Source: Pascua guehoae (taxonomy: Eukaryota > Basidiomycota > Tremellomycetes > Trichosporonales > Trichosporonaceae). From it: a stretch of 64,000 nucleotides of DNA. The notes beneath the pieces are model-generated. The model searched no databases and was not told where the DNA came from. It saw nothing but the letters and a program-made list of their open reading frames with translations. The stretch covers positions 1,111,248 to 1,175,247 of the forward strand of contig BCJX01000010.1 in NCBI GenBank assembly GCA_001600415.1, written 5' to 3'. Below, piece by piece: positions 12,768 through 22,935 of this stretch. The position numbers and the translations under genes were made by a program. Within the stretch, counting starts at the first letter, position 1. The number at the start of each line of letters is the position of its first letter.

Positions 12768-15067
12768 ATGTCCTCCCACACCACTCCTTCACCCACATCT
12801 CCCACTGGCCAACAGCCCCGGCCTCGCGCTCCGGGAAACATTGTCATCATCGGCGGCGGCATTGTCGGCGTGTGCACGGCCTACTTTCTCGCAATCTCCC
12901 CCAACCGCCCACCAAGTTCAACCATCACGCTCGTCGAGGGCACAGGCGTCGCCGCTGCCGCGAGCGGGTACTCGGGGGGTTTTCTCGCACGGGATTGGCA
13001 TGGGCCGGCGACTGCAAGTGAGTGGGGATGGAGCGAGCGTCGCAAGCCCAAAGCGAGTGTGGTCGGGGGGGCCATGCAGATGCACAAGTGTGTGTGTGCT
13101 GGCAACGACATGATTCCGAACGAATAGTGCCTGTTGGGGTGCGCCAAACTTTGTTGGCACTCGTCATCCTTCCATCGCCCCTTGCGATTTGCTGCTGCGG
13201 GACTGCATCATGCCAAGCTGCCAAGATGGGATGATGGGCAGCATAAAGTCGTTCGCACTCGCCCAGGTAGCTTCGAGTCACTACACTACGCGCTCAACAA
13301 ATGGCACTCTGGTGATGCCCGCGATGCTGGTGGCGCACATCTTTACATCTCGTTAGCGCGGAAGATAAACAAACGATAACGATTGCCAATCGGGGATTAG
13401 CGCCGCCACAGCCACTGCCCACCTTTATGACCTGATGATGCTGACACCACCAGGCCTCTCGGCAATGAGCTATGATTTACATCGCAAACTTGCAGAGCAG
13501 TTTGGTGGTGCAAAGAACTGGGGATACCGCACTGTGGAAACTCTGGTGCGTATGTGTGGGACGAGTGCCTGAGATTTCCCATCCGACGTGCCTCAATCCA
13601 TTGGCACATGACAGCCGTGACTGTCACGGCGGTGGCTAAGCCACACGGTTTGACGCGTTGCGTCCGGGTTTCTCCAGTCCTACCCAATGCATGCCCTCGC
13701 ATTGGGAGCACCAGAGTCACCGCTAACGCCAGTCTGTGACGATCGACGCAACCGCGCCACCATCGACAATGCGCACCCCAGTCCCATGGCTCCCGCGCGG
13801 CAGCGTCGTGCAGTCAAAGCAGCTGGGCACGCCCTCAACGACGGCCCAGGTGCACCCTCGGCTACTCGTCCGGTTCCTCGCGGAGCGCTTCTTACGCGAA
13901 CCTGGAACGGAGCTCGTACTTGGCACAGCGCGCGCGCTCGCGCTGGACAATGGTGCACCGACCGCCGTCATGGTCACGCTCAAGGAGGGAGAAGAGGGTA
14001 GCAACGGAGACGTTGGGGGAGGGAGCGAACGCATCATCGACGCAGACACGGTCGTCCTCGCGGCCGGACCGTGGCTCGGCCGTCTCGCAACCCAGCTCCT
14101 GCCATCGAGCGCAGCGCGTGGTCTCGCGTGTGGAGGCCAGATGGCACACACCCTGCTGTTCCGGACGCGCGAGCCAATGACTCCCCATTGCCTCTTTGTC
14201 GACCTCACGCTCGAGGACGGTGCAAGGTCCGAGCCAGAGGTGTATCCCCGCCCGGACGGGACAACTGTCGTGTGAGTACTGACAAGAGGTGTGAATGGTG
14301 TTCTGGTGTGGGAGCAGAAGGGGGGTTCGGTTGCGATGAGAGAACGAGGGAGACTGGCAGCGCTGCCCGATACGGGTGGTTGGCTTGGAGACTGCTGTGT
14401 GCGAGTGCGAGCGCTGTGGAGCTCGAGGCGGCCGACGACGCCAAGGACAGATATGGAGCCAGGACGCGCCTCGCTGTGGCCGAGTTTCGCTGTCCTAAGG
14501 ATACGTTGCTCATGTGTCGGTTGTGCCTAGACTTCTGCTGGTACCAACACGCTCGACATGAACCGACTGCTGTTCGGCGGTGGGTGTGACAACCTCGCCG
14601 TTGGGTGTATCAAACTTGGGCAGTGCGAAATGCCAACTCGTCCACCGCACAGCCCTAATCACACGCGACCCGCCGCTACACTTACACCTGTCCACGTCCC
14701 TCCCCTGCAACCTTCGCTGACCCACAGCTGCGGCGCTTCGTGCGACATTCCCCTGCCTGCTACGGCGGCCCAGGTCATCCCCGCGGGTGCTTCGATCGAG
14801 AAGCTCCACGTACAAGCCGCCGGCATCACGCGCGTCCTGACCCCGGCGGGCGGTGCGGTCGTCGAAGCGAGATCGGCATGCTACCTCCCCATCCCCGACC
14901 GCGGGCGCCCGCTCATCGGCCGCGTGCCCGGCGTCGACGGCGTGTTTGTCGGCGGCGGCCTGAGCTGCTGGGGCATTACGCAGGGCCCAGGGACGGGGCT
15001 GTGCCTCTCCGAGTTGATTCTGGAGGGACACTCGCGTACCGCAGACATCTCAAAGCTTGCGCCGTAG
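12768..15067 (+). CDS. FAD-dependent oxidoreductase (DAO fold), TDA3-like
   Basis: Four exons, 12768..13017, 13454..13545, 13733..14271 and 14728..15067, encode 406 residues. The N-terminal Rossmann motif IVIIGGGIVGVCTAYFLA is followed by the acidic end of beta2 (VEG), then SGYSGGFLARDW. The middle carries a DADTVVLAAGPWLGRL strand, the usual second FAD-contacting segment of DAO enzymes. The C-terminus has GRPLIGRVPGVDGVFVGGG and CWGITQGPGTG, characteristic of the TDA3/Btn3 group. The yeast member is linked to endosome trafficking rather than a known metabolic substrate, so the reaction is open. Introns are 436, 187 and 456 nt, much longer than the 40-60 nt typical of this window. The exon joins restore family sequence (TASLSAMSYDLH; TTVVCGASCD). 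No signal peptide was seen. Confidence 0.85.
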
Positions 15068-17118
15068 ACTATTGGGTGCTCTAATGGGTTGCTTCTAATG
15101 GGGTGCTTCTAATGGGTTGCTGGAGACGGCCGAGGCCCCAAGCGCCACGCACGTGGGCCTGCCTGGTATGCCTGGGCGAGAGACCAGCGACTGTGCGGGA
15201 GATTTCTATAGATGGTTCATTGCATGTACTTTTAGTGTTCTCAAAGTACACACTGTTCACTATCTCGCACACCTTTGCGTTGACACGTGGTTGAACTCGC
15301 CACTTCATCAGACACAGGCATGTGGAAGTGCAAAGAGTGCTCGCCAAAAGTTCTTCATCGTAAGTCGCATAGACCAGTGGCTATCCCCTGTGGGCGACAG
15401 CGAGCCCATACAGCTTTCCCTAGCCATGGCGACAGTATCTACGTCCTCACTTTGCGCCGCAATCTCTTGACAATCTCATTTGTTTCTCTCGTTCCTTCCC
15501 GGTCCTTGGTCCCCGTCGTCCTCGCCCTAGACGTTCCCTGTCGCCCGGCAGCTTCACCCAAACGACATCCTCACGCCCTGATAGCCCCCGAAGCTACGCC
15601 CATCAGCATCGCGCCGGGGCGAGGAGTCCAGCCTGCCCAGCCTGGGCTGCAACTCACAAGCCCGGTGGCAGCACTGGCCATAGCAGTGCCGTCGTTGGGC
15701 CGCGTCCCACCCCCACGTCTTGCACGACTCGCATACCATCCCGCGGAGGCCGAGCACGTGCGCGGTCATGGCAATGACGGGTCGGCGTCGAGGTAGTGAT
15801 GACTTCGTCGGCGGCGTCGTGCTGTGGCGTCGGCGTAGAAGGTCGTTGTGTAACTGCGTTGGTGTCTGGCGCGGCGGTTGAGAGGGACAGATGAAGAGGA
15901 GGAGGAGGGCGGGCTTCACTTGAGTTTGGTTTGAGGAGGCAAGAGGGGGGGGGGGGGAGAGAGAGTTTGGAGCTGGCAACATGAAGGATGGAACACGATG
16001 GGCAACTACGTACCCTCTTACACTTTTCCAAGACGACTGGATCCAGGTTGCAGCCAACTTGCCATCGACCATGACGAGGGATACACTCCGTTGGGTACTT
16101 GCTTCAACTCAGCGGAAAGACCGTGGGCGGGCACATCGTGCACTTCTGGCCGCAACGGCAGCCGACCACGAGGTATGACCCATACCCTAGACACCGCCGG
16201 AGGGCGCCAGGACCTCGTAGGTGGCACGATAAGGTTAATCGCCAGAGGGCAAGGTATCATGTTGCGTGCAGGAAACTCTGCGTTGGAATGCGGTGCCTTT
16301 GCCAAGAGCACGTGGTAAGCCCTGTGAGGCAGGTAGAGCCTGTTGTCGAGTGAGGGATGGAGCGATAGAGCGATGCATGTTGAATACAGTCTACCGAGAT
16401 GGCCTATATACTGCGTGCGGGCGAGCAAGCACAGCTCGTTCGAGCCCGGGCCAACCAACACCTGTGACATAAAGGTCGACAAGTGCCACCCCCGGTGCCA
16501 GTGTCTGAGCAGCTACTCGTCCCGCATCCTATCTCCACTGGAGGCGCGGATGCCTCGACGTCCCTACGCCGCATTGGGGACCTTTAAATACTTCAGTTGT
16601 GAACGAGGGGAGCTACAGTGCCAGGACTCGCTTGTTGAGCTGGGAGGGGACAGCGTATGACGGTAGGGGGGGGGGGGGTATCTGGCCAAGGCGTGAATGT
16701 CACTCGCAATAGTGAGGTCGGTGTGAGTGCCGTCACCAAAGGCAGCGTGTGACTTGGTAAGAGGAGGCGGCTTCACAAGAAAGAGTACATGTCGTCAGTA
16801 CTAGAACTGTCCGCAAGCCAGTGACGACAGGTCTGGATTATTACGCCTCGAGCATTTCGTACTACAGTAATGACTCCACTTTTTCATTGTCTCGACGACC
16901 GTATCAGCTTCAGCGTCACTGGTCTTGCTTACAACTATTCTGGCTTGGGGTTTTCCCAGTTCCCTTTTTCCGTGTTGGACGACTTGACATGTGTTGCTTG
17001 TTTTGTTGCTCTCCTGGGCCTCTGTCTGCGTTTTCGAACTTGGGATGCTCCGAACTGCAAATCAGACGGCATGCCAACGCATCCCAACCCCCCAACACGG
17101 CCTGATGGCTCACACGTC
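15068..17118. other. Intergenic region, no firm gene
   Basis: A short inexact repeat of TCTAATGGGTTGC follows the FAD oxidoreductase stop (15080-15121). G runs lie near 15945-15956 and 16667-16678. Many short ORFs occur, none convincing, apart from the doubtful cysteine-rich exon listed separately. Confidence 0.5.
15658..15769 (-). CDS. Doubtful cysteine-rich first exon
   Basis: An ATG at 15769 on the minus strand opens a short frame of 37 residues containing five cysteines (CESC and CYGQCC motifs), ending at a clean GTGAGT donor. The upstream sequence on that strand is pyrimidine-rich, as before other genes here. No convincing downstream exon was found and no family was recognised. It may be chance. 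Confidence 0.15.
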
Positions 17119-17424
17119 CTAGGGGAAGCAGCACTTGCCCACATGGCACTTTCTGCACCCATAGCACACCCGCTTGACGTGCGTCTTGCGCCCCGAGAGG
17201 CTACTCGCGTCAAAGGCGGCGCGTTTCGAGCCGTCCCCCTCGTCGGTGTCGAGGAATGTGATATCATCGTCGGCGCCAATCTCGTGCGCGACGCCGTTCG
17301 AGTCGTAAAACGTGGCTGGTCCCAGGGCGCCGTCGTCGCGCGGGTGGGTTTTGGGAGCGGTCTCCGGCCAGGTGGCGGCGGAGAGGGACGCGACGAGGAC
17401 GAGGAGGATGAGGTCGAACTTCAT
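17119..17424 (-). CDS. Small secreted cysteine-rich prepropeptide, copy A
   Basis: A single-exon 101-residue protein. It starts with a clear signal peptide (MKFDLILLVLVASLSAA), then an acidic pro-region containing FYDSNGVAHEI (about residues 39-49), a dibasic Lys67-Arg68, another Lys84-Arg85, and a 16-residue tail with five cysteines at 87, 90, 93, 98 and 99 (C-x2-C-x2-C-x4-CC). The layout is that of a Kex2-processed secreted peptide: cleavage after Arg85 would release the cysteine-rich tail. Copy B at 18357..18674 shares the motif, the dibasic position and all five cysteine positions. The family was not recognised; a role as antimicrobial, signalling or metal-binding peptide is speculation. 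No intron. Confidence 0.78.
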   Translation of the reverse strand: MKFDLILLVLVASLSAATWPETAPKTHPRDDGALGPATFYDSNGVAHEIGADDDITFLDTDEGDGSKRAAFDASSLSGRKTHVKRVCYGCRKCHVGKCCFP

Positions 17425-18356
17425 TGTGGCGGGTGTGGGTTATGGTACGGCCCGCAGTTGTGTAGAGGTACGGTGGAGTGAGAGGAGAGGTGAGAAGTTG
17501 GTGACGTTGGGAGATGCAGCGCCACATCGAAGATCTTTTGTGCCCATTCTTAACGAGTTTGGGGCACACCAAATGTGGAGCGCTGTGGGGGTGTTAGGTG
17601 ATGTCCCACAAGGAGGACGAGAGTGGCGACGGTGCCAAGCCATGTCCATTCTTTTTTAGTACGCTCAGCTGACCCAGATCAACACATAAGGTTAAACCCA
17701 CCAAATACCGCGGCTCGCCATGCCCGCATCTCCTTGAATTGTCATTTCTTTAATTGCGTGCCGCGACGAGTTGGGGGGTCGTGTACGAGCCGGAGCAAGG
17801 ATTACGGGCGTATGTGAAGTTCAAGTCGTGGCACGGTAACATATCAACCTCATTACCTTGCGTTGAGGTTCCCACAGTGGACTATGGTTTCGATGGTTTA
17901 GGTAAACTTCCAGGAGGCGTTGAAGTTTCCATATCCGAGTTGGGCGCGAATACCGCGGGAGGGATATTGTGCGCACCAGGCTAGATGTGCCTCGTGATCA
18001 GGAGTTTGGCCAAGTTTGAGCAGGCTAGATTTCCGTCACCGACCCGGTTTCATCAGTTGGTTAGGCACCTGAAACACGACCAAGAAAATAAACCGCGATT
18101 GACTTTCATCTCACTTATTCTCGTCTACTGGACTTCTTCTTCGTCGTCTTCTCTGATCTTCTTCTTCAGTCGCCGTCGATTTTTTTGGTGGGCCCTTTTC
18201 TGATTTTCGTCGCGGTTATATCTCGGAAACGATCACTGATTGTCCTTGTTGTCGTCGGTCGACGTGGAGGAAGTGTCCTCGTTGCGAGCTGGGCGGGTAG
18301 TCAGCGGCCAGATTCGGCCCGAGCTCGAGTAAAGTCGCGACGCGGCTCACATGAAT

Positions 18357-18674
18357 CTAGCCGCAGCAGATGCCGACGCAGCAGCCGCCGCGCTTGCACG
18401 ACCAGCAAACCTTGCAGCCCCAGCGCTGCGCGAGCGCGTCGCGACCGTTGAGCCCTGCAATGCTCGTCTCACGCTTGGTAGCCTCGTTGCCGCCGTTACC
18501 GCCGTCGTTGTAGCTGATGACTTCGTCGTCCTCGATCTCGTGCGAGTTGCCGTTGAAGTCGTAGAAGACGGCGCGGGCCGCAATGTCGTCGCGGGCAGTG
18601 AGCGAGTTGTCGCGAGCGGGGGCCGCGGCGGCGAGGGGAGCGACGAGCGCGAGGAGGACAAGGGCGTACTGCAT
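18357..18674 (-). CDS. Small secreted cysteine-rich prepropeptide, copy B
   Basis: A single-exon 105-residue protein with signal peptide MQYALVLLALVAPLAAAA, pro-region motif FYDFNGNSHEI (about residues 38-48), dibasic Lys67-Arg68, and a tail from about residue 85 with seven cysteines at 87, 90, 93, 98, 99, 103 and 104 (C-x2-C-x2-C-x4-CC-x3-CC). The first five match copy A in number and exact position; copy B adds a final Cys pair. In place of Lys84-Arg85 of copy A it has a monobasic Gln83-Arg84 before the tail. The frame extends upstream through a minisatellite, but the ATG at 18674 is chosen because it begins a textbook signal peptide. Secreted or cell-wall associated by inference; function unknown. 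Confidence 0.78.
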   Translation of the reverse strand: MQYALVLLALVAPLAAAAPARDNSLTARDDIAARAVFYDFNGNSHEIEDDEVISYNDGGNGGNEATKRETSIAGLNGRDALAQRWGCKVCWSCKRGGCCVGICCG

Positions 18675-18740
18675 TCTGGGTTGTTGTTTGTTGGGCGCGA
18701 GGCGAGCTAGTTGGTAGTGTTGGGTTTGGTGTTGTTGTTG

Positions 18741-18842
18741 TGTTGTGGTGTTGTGGTGTTGTGGTGTTGTGGTGTTGTGGTGTTGTGGTGTTGTGGTGTT
18801 GTGGTGTTGTGGTGTTGTGGTGTTGTGGTGTTGTGGTGTTGG
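18741..18842 (-). repeat. 8-nt minisatellite in the 5' leader of copy B
   Basis: Almost 13 perfect tandem copies of TGTTGTGG (plus strand), read as CCACAACA on the coding strand. It lies 67-168 bases before the start codon, between it and a TATA-like box, so it is probably transcribed in the 5' UTR as an unstructured CA-rich leader. Confidence 0.95.
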
Positions 18843-18881
18843 AGAGGTTGGTGAAGAGACAGAAAGACGTCGAACCGACCT

Positions 18882-18889
18882 CCTTTTAT
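18882..18889 (-). promoter_or_regulatory. TATA-like box of prepropeptide copy B
   Basis: ATAAAAGG on the minus strand, about 210 bases before the start codon and just upstream of the 8-nt minisatellite. Confidence 0.4.
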
Positions 18890-19059
18890 CTCTTTTCCGA
18901 CAACAGAGAGGCCTCGTTGTAGCGTCCATTTTTGGAACTTGTACAATTTTGTCATGTTGGTCGTTACTCACGTCTGCACCTCTTCCCCATGACATTGATT
19001 GTTGCCAATGGCGGTCTCGTCAAGCGCGATGCCGCGAGCGTGATGACCGTTCTCGGCCA

Positions 19060-19930
19060 CGTCTGACCTGCTCCGCTGTCAGCTGGACGCCCTTGACGGT
19101 CACATTGTCGCCGTCGCCGTGTCGGCTGACGACCGAGCGAAGAAGCGAGGCAGCAGGAGGCGGAGCGTACTGAGGGACGAAGAAGGCGGTGTCAAGCACC
19201 GAAGATATCGCGGAACGGGGTGCGGTCAGTCGGATGACATTGAAGGTCACCATCTTCCGTTCTCGTTCCCCGTTCCCGTGTCAGCTGGGCACGGAGATGA
19301 GCGCGGGGGAATGACAGTGGGGCGACGGAGTGGTAGCGAAAGAGCGCAGAGATGACAACCGAGGATTTGAATGAGAGACGACGAGGGCGGTGTCGAGCAG
19401 CAATGCCGCGGAACGGGCTGCGGTCTACCACATGCCATCAACGACGTCTAGCTTCATTCCCGCCCCCCATACCCGAGTTAGCTGAGAGCGGAGCAAAGAT
19501 CGTGGGGCGACCGAGTGATAGCGACCAAATGCGGAGGTGGGAGCCGAGGATTCCAATGAAAGTCAACGAGGGACGGGGGCGGTGTCGAGCGGCAGAGTTA
19601 CTACAACAAGTGCCGATCAGTGAATCTTACCAGGTAGCGGGCACCATATTGCATTCCCGCGTTAGCTGAACGTGAGGTAGATACAGTTGGAGGCGATGAA
19701 GAGGAGAGCAGCAAAGAATGCGTGTGTGTCAACACAAGCAGTCGTGGAAAAGGAGGAGGATGGTGTCGAGGTAGAGTGGTATCGAGGTGAAGCGGCGTTG
19801 ACGGTCTGGGATGCCACAGCTGAACTTGATCCGGGCTAAAGGCAGCCCAGCACTGGCGACGGTCACAATGCTGCCCTCCCCGTCCCCGTTACTGTTGAAC
19901 AGCAGCAAGGAACAATGAGGCGGTGGACGT
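19060..19930. repeat. Decayed tandem array of about 190-bp units
   Basis: Recurring words mark four to five diverged units. A GGTGTCRAGC-like word lies near 19189, 19389, 19580 and 19761, and a GT(T/C)AGCTG-like word near 19078, 19281, 19475 and 19661. The spacing shrinks from about 200 to 180 bp. One pair also shares GCGGAACGG and TGCGGTC. Each unit is degenerate and none holds an intact ORF, so this is an old tandem duplication, either a satellite or remnants of a duplicated exon. Confidence 0.55.
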
Positions 19931-21017
19931 AGCGGAGGATCAAGCCCGAAAGCTAGCGATCTCCTCACAGATCACAGAGTGTGTGGTCGCCGCTTGCGGG
20001 GGCTGTGCATGCTGCTACCGGGTGCAGAATGGAGAGACAATAGTCAAGTGGGTGATGTGTAGCATGCGAGGTGAGGTTTTGATCCGCATACGCATCCTCG
20101 TTGGCCGGCGTAGCAAACGTGAGCCGCTCCAGTTCAGTGAATGGACAGGTAGTGCCACGCTGATATGATAACTTCATCGGATCTTGCACGGTCGACGGGC
20201 ACGCGGCGCCGAATCTACGTACTTGCTGTGCAGTGCAATCTATTCCGCTTGCGAGCTTGTCCATTATCGGGTGCCCACATACACATTGTATTGTGGACTA
20301 TTGGCCAAGGTCGGCCACATCTCAAGTGTCCTCCGTTGCTCGGTATGGGTAGCGAGGGAGCAACACCGCCTCCTCCCATGTAGGCATCGGCCGAAGCCAT
20401 GATCGTCACGGAGAGCGTTAGTGCTCAGAGTTAGATGGTCAGCTGAGTTGTGAGTCCGAGAGGCGACATCGGCGAGTGTCGAGAAAGGCGGTGTGAGTGA
20501 TGGTCTGGTTACAGAAGCAGAGATCCTCGTCTCCACCCGAATATTCACACACCGAGTGGATTGGGGCGATGGCGGATGCAGAATAAGAGTGAGGCACAGC
20601 GGGCTTGGAACGCCGCTCGCCGTATCCAAAACACGTCATACGCAATGTACTGGTATCACCCCAGATCAACCGCCGCGTGGTTGGGGGATAAAGTTAATCG
20701 CTACTCGATCTGCTTGGTGTGAGCAGAGGTGCCTACATGCACTGCCTTGCGAGAAGAGGGTTGCATCGGTCATTGCAAGCTGGCTGTCGTTGTCGGATAA
20801 GGTTGGAATTGGCCGTTCACATTGCTGGAATCAAGATCCGGGTCGACATTCCGCGGTGATCGTCGTGTGGGACCGAACTTTGCGATGTGAATGGTTGGTG
20901 CAGTGCAGTCGATGAGTGGGCGAGTGGGCTTGGCACACCGCTCCCCGTGCAACACAGTTGCCCCCACGATGTTGCACGGGGCAGCTTGCCCTATGTGTGG
21001 TGCACTATGCTGTCGCT

Positions 21018-21864
21018 ATGGGTGGCACCTTTAAACACACCTCGTCTTTTGCGTCGGACTCTGAAGCCGAGCATGGTTCTTGGCCTTATTTCGAGTGGCA
21101 CTTGCTCGCCAAGCACAGCGCAAATCAGCCATCCAAGGTCGCCGTGGTTGCGCTTTGAATCGCCACAGACTCGACAGTTTGGTCCCATGTGTATCCTCTG
21201 CGACAGGGAATGGGGTCAGCCTTACTCTGTTCGCATGGACGAGAACCGTCTCCTCATGTCGTTAATGATCAAGCCAGAGGGCCAACCCTCGCACATGATC
21301 ACTGTCCGGTCCAAGAAGTTCAAGGCGTTCCTCACAGCCAACCGCGGCCTCGACTCTATGCATCTCAGCGACCTGCTTGAAGGTGGTGTAGCCGATTCCA
21401 TCTCGTGCACCCAACCACACTTCCACTCTGTTGGGGGTTTACGAGTATACTCAGTAGAGACCGGCGATGGCGATTCAAAGTGGTTCTCCGACCGGAAGTG
21501 GACTCTGAGTGTCGCCACTTGCAACTCTGCACGAGCGACCGACAGCACGCCCCTTGGCTCCCGGCACCGCGTCAGGGTTGCTCCTAGGGAAGCGACGTTC
21601 GACGCCCCCAGTGCACACCCGATCATGTCTGAAGTGCCCGAGTGGATGCAAGAAGCGACCCGGGACGCAAAAGGGGCATCGGGCTGCGATGCCAGTCCCC
21701 TCACCCTCACCCCGTCACGCCGGATGTCTGCGCGTTTCCGCCTCCCTCGTGTTAGGGGGGACGGAAGCACACAGCGAGACATTCTCAACATATGGGGAGA
21801 CGTCGAACGTTTCGTGGTTCTCAGCCAAGGTTGTGGACAGAGGATCGACATTATGTCGTTTTGA
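21018..21864 (+). CDS. Uncertain ORF, unknown protein
   Basis: A long open frame runs to the stop at 21862..21864. Its middle (about 21186-21560) has protein-like sequence with CxxC (CILC), an MITVRSKKFKAFLTANR segment and few low-complexity runs. Another frame starting at the ATG at 21018 could be an upstream exon, but no good donor joins the two, so the 5' structure is unresolved. The last third looks random. No domain was recognised. It could be a pseudogene fragment, a lineage-specific gene or chance. It lies between the decayed tandem array and the sequence gap. Confidence 0.22.
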
Positions 21865-22179
21865 TGGGCCACACGGGCAGCCTTTTGGGCCCTCATGCTG
21901 TGGACGTGATGACATCTTTGGTCCCTCCATGAAAGCGCAGGGTCGGTCTATACTAGCTGTTTCGAGAAGAACGAAGCCAACAAGGAGAACAGTCGGTGCA
22001 GACGCAGTTCAGATCTCAGTACACTTTACAGTGTATATCAAGAAGGAACGCGAGTGACGCAGGATGATTTTTTCTCGCACTGCTGAATGATCGTCTCAGC
22101 AGCACCTCGGAGCAGCATGCCTGGGGAGCCCTGCGCCCCTCACGTTCCTTTTCGACATAGACTGGACTAGTGCTGTATT

Positions 22180-22215
22180 CACCGTGCAATAAGAAAGAGA
22201 AAAAATTGCACGGTG
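22180..22215. repeat. Perfect inverted repeat with purine loop
   Basis: CACCGTGCAAT (22180-22190) is exactly complementary to ATTGCACGGTG (22205-22215), with a 14-base all-purine spacer. As RNA it would form an 11-bp hairpin. It is about 320 bases downstream of the doubtful ORF. Confidence 0.85.
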
Positions 22216-22376
22216 CTAGAGCAAAATCAGACACTCAATCCACATCCTCTGAAAGCTGCAGTGTTGCCACCCAGAACCTGTGTAACCCATGCCCGCTGCA
22301 CTTGTGGTTGGACCCCGTGCGGTGCTTGTGTCCTCTCCACCCCTCCCACACACTCACCGGCCCTGTCCTCATCCCC

Positions 22377-22396
22377 NNNNNNNNNNNNNNNNNNNN
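22377..22396. other. Assembly gap (20 N)
   Basis: A run of 20 N flanked on both sides by C runs and followed by CA-rich microsatellite sequence (22407-22444). It is probably an unresolved C homopolymer or simple repeat; the true length is unknown. Confidence 0.98.
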
Positions 22397-22935
22397 CCCC
22401 CCGCGCACCACACATACATACACACACACACAACACACACACCCTGTTCTTCGGTCTCCCTCCCCCCGCCCTGTGGTAATGTGGAAAGCAGGTAGCTTCC
22501 ACATGGTGTCTCCCGCATCTTCGTGTTATATTATAAATGTATACCGCCAAATGAAGCGCATTTCTGTTACTCACTGCCCTGGCCATCGACACCGACCACG
22601 ACCCGTTCCGAGATGCCACCCCGCAAATGTCAACAGTGGCCCAGAGGGCTAGGTGTCAGCAGCGATGCAGTCAAGACCCAAAACGATACATCTATGATGC
22701 GGTATTTGAAAGTATGTAGATTGCTACGTAATTTTGAACCACGCGCGCGTGCGTTCCTGTGCTGCTTGAGAGAGTAAATGTCCTGGGTATGATGCCGATG
22801 ATTAAACCATCCATGATGCGCCAGCTCACTGCCACCTGCAACCTCTGAGTCTCAAACTGGGACTCTTTTGCCGCCGTCCGGCCTCGGCCACCCGCCTGCC
22901 AGGCCACCCGTACACTCTTGGCACCTAGGCTGTGT

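Noticed and set aside
18675..18995. N-terminal extension of prepropeptide copy B
   Set aside because: The upstream frame is a translation of the 8-nt minisatellite; the signal peptide begins at the internal ATG at 18674.
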